The translations under genes were made by a program, and so were the position numbers. A DNA stretch of 6,587 nucleotides from an uncultured Oscillospiraceae bacterium (GTDB taxonomy: Bacteria; Bacillota; Clostridia; Oscillospirales; Oscillospiraceae), in NCBI GenBank assembly GCA_934515035.1, contig CAKSXP010000101.1, positions 1-6,587 on the forward strand. The letters are read 5' to 3'. Under the pieces are notes generated by a model that saw nothing but the letters and a program-made list of their open reading frames with translations, was not told where the DNA came from and did no database searches. Below are positions 5,705 to 6,587 of this stretch, piece by piece (within the stretch, counting starts at the first letter, position 1; every line of letters starts with the position of its first letter).

Positions 5705-6587
5705 CTATATTAGCACGCTTTCTCCCGCTTTTCTTCCGGTAGCCCAGGCGATCTGCAAATTGAAGCCGCCCGTATATGCGTCCACATCGAGGACCTCTCC
5801 GGCAAAATACAGGCCGTCAACCAGCCTGGACTGCATGGTCCTGGGGTCTATTTCCTTCACATCGACCCCTCCGGATGTAACGATGGCTTCATCTATCGGG
5901 CGCGTCCCCGAAATATTTACGGGAAAAGCCTTGAGAAGCCTTACCAGACCGATCCTCTGTTCGCGTGTTATCGAGTGGACCTTTGCCCGTGGGTCTATTC
6001 CGGACATTTTTACAATAACGGGTATCAGCTTTTTGGGCAGCAGATCGTTCAGCGAATTGATAAAGTCACTGTTATGATACTTCTCGAAATCGGAAAGGAC
6101 CCGCCTGTCCAGCGCAGCCTCGTCAAGGGCCGGCTTAAGATCTATCAGTATCCTGTAATTCCGTTCGCCGAAATGCCGCATATGCGCAGATGCGGAGAGA
6201 ACGAGAGGTCCGGAAACGCCGAAGTGAGTAAACAGCATCTCTCCGAAATCGGAATATATCTCTTTTTCATCCTCAAGTACCGTCATCGATACATTGCGCA
6301 GGGACAGCCCCATCAGTTCACGGCATGTCGAGCCCTTTTCCGTAAGCGGAACAAGAGATGCCGCCGGCTCAATTATACTGTGTCCAGCAGCTCTTGCAAA
6401 TCTGTACCCATCTCCGGCGGAGCCGGTTTTGGAATAAGAACACCCTCCCGTGCAGACGATGACCGTATCGCAGGATATATCACCGGCATCCGTCTTTATT
6501 CCCGTGACACATCCGTTTTCGATCTGGAGGCGCTTTGCCGCCGTTCTTGTTACCGCGACTCCGGCAGCATCCAGCGCCCTTTCAAAG
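5705..6587 (-). CDS. NAD(P)/FAD-dependent oxidoreductase, HI0933/BaiN (aminoacetone oxidase-like) family, 5' partial
   Basis: The reading frame is open to the right edge, giving 293 residues. About 110-130 N-terminal residues, including the dinucleotide-binding GxGxxG, are missing when compared with the usual length of roughly 400. Visible signatures are V-I-V-C-T-G-G-C-S-Y-S-K-T-G-S near residues 37-51, A-G-D-G-Y-R next to it, S-L-V-P-L, and H-F-G-V-S-G-P in the middle. At the C-terminus G-L-Y-F-A-G-E-V-L-D-V-D-A-Y-T-G-G-F-N-L-Q is the FAD-contact region of this family. A Met inside the frame at 6313 is not the start, because conserved sequence continues upstream of it. Family members have been linked to aminoacetone oxidation and to bile-acid reduction (BaiN), but the substrate is unknown here. 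The gene commonly precedes cmk in Clostridia. Confidence 0.93.
   Translation of the reverse strand, partial: FERALDAAGVAVTRTAAKRLQIENGCVTGIKTDAGDISCDTVIVCTGGCSYSKTGSAGDGYRFARAAGHSIIEPAASLVPLTEKGSTCRELMGLSLRNVSMTVLEDEKEIYSDFGEMLFTHFGVSGPLVLSASAHMRHFGERNYRILIDLKPALDEAALDRRVLSDFEKYHNSDFINSLNDLLPKKLIPVIVKMSGIDPRAKVHSITREQRIGLVRLLKAFPVNISGTRPIDEAIVTSGGVDVKEIDPRTMQSRLVDGLYFAGEVLDVDAYTGGFNLQIAWATGRKAGESVLI

Noticed and set aside
5705..6313. A complete 202-residue gene starting at the Met at 6313
   Set aside because: The frame continues without a stop to the window edge, and the upstream part carries conserved flavoprotein motifs. The Met is internal.

Overview
This window looks like a chromosomal housekeeping region of a Clostridia-type Firmicute with roughly balanced GC, perhaps in the Oscillospiraceae/Ruminococcaceae range. 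That placement is an inference from two things. The gene order FAD oxidoreductase - cmk - plsC - ispH/rpsA, with IspH fused to ribosomal protein S1, is typical of that class. Strong GGAGG-type ribosome binding sites precede nearly every gene. All genes lie on the minus strand, so transcription runs from the right edge to the left edge.

Right half (6587 to 2251), first transcription unit: an HI0933/BaiN-like flavoprotein (N-terminus outside the window), cytidylate kinase (cmk), a PlsC-type acyltransferase, and a 726-residue IspH-S1 fusion. The genes are separated by 19 bp or overlap by 4 and 8 bp, which suggests one tightly coupled operon. The unit ends at a perfect 22-bp inverted repeat (2186-2233) that should act as a terminator. 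Inside the fusion gene, exactly where the IspH domain ends and S1 begins, there is a strong in-frame Shine-Dalgarno and ATG (3613-3592). Codon use also changes at this point. The gene may therefore make both a fusion and a free S1 protein.

Left half (2161 to 1), second unit: a good sigma-A promoter (TTGCTA, 17 bp, TATAAT) drives carD (CdnL-type RNA polymerase-binding regulator), ispD and ispF. A long nested hairpin (322-367) follows ispF. Beyond it lie a small DUF3343-family protein (putative Se/S carrier) and the first five codons of a gene that probably encodes a cysteine desulfurase.

Functionally, ispD, ispF and ispH supply three steps of the non-mevalonate (MEP) isoprenoid pathway from two adjacent operons. 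They are mixed with genes for translation (S1), transcription initiation (CarD), nucleotide supply (Cmk) and phospholipid synthesis (PlsC). The families themselves are well known and I see no mobile element, CRISPR array, tRNA or rRNA. The most interesting points are the hidden S1 start inside the fusion, the promoter-based correction of the carD start, and the DUF3343/cysteine desulfurase pair at the left edge.
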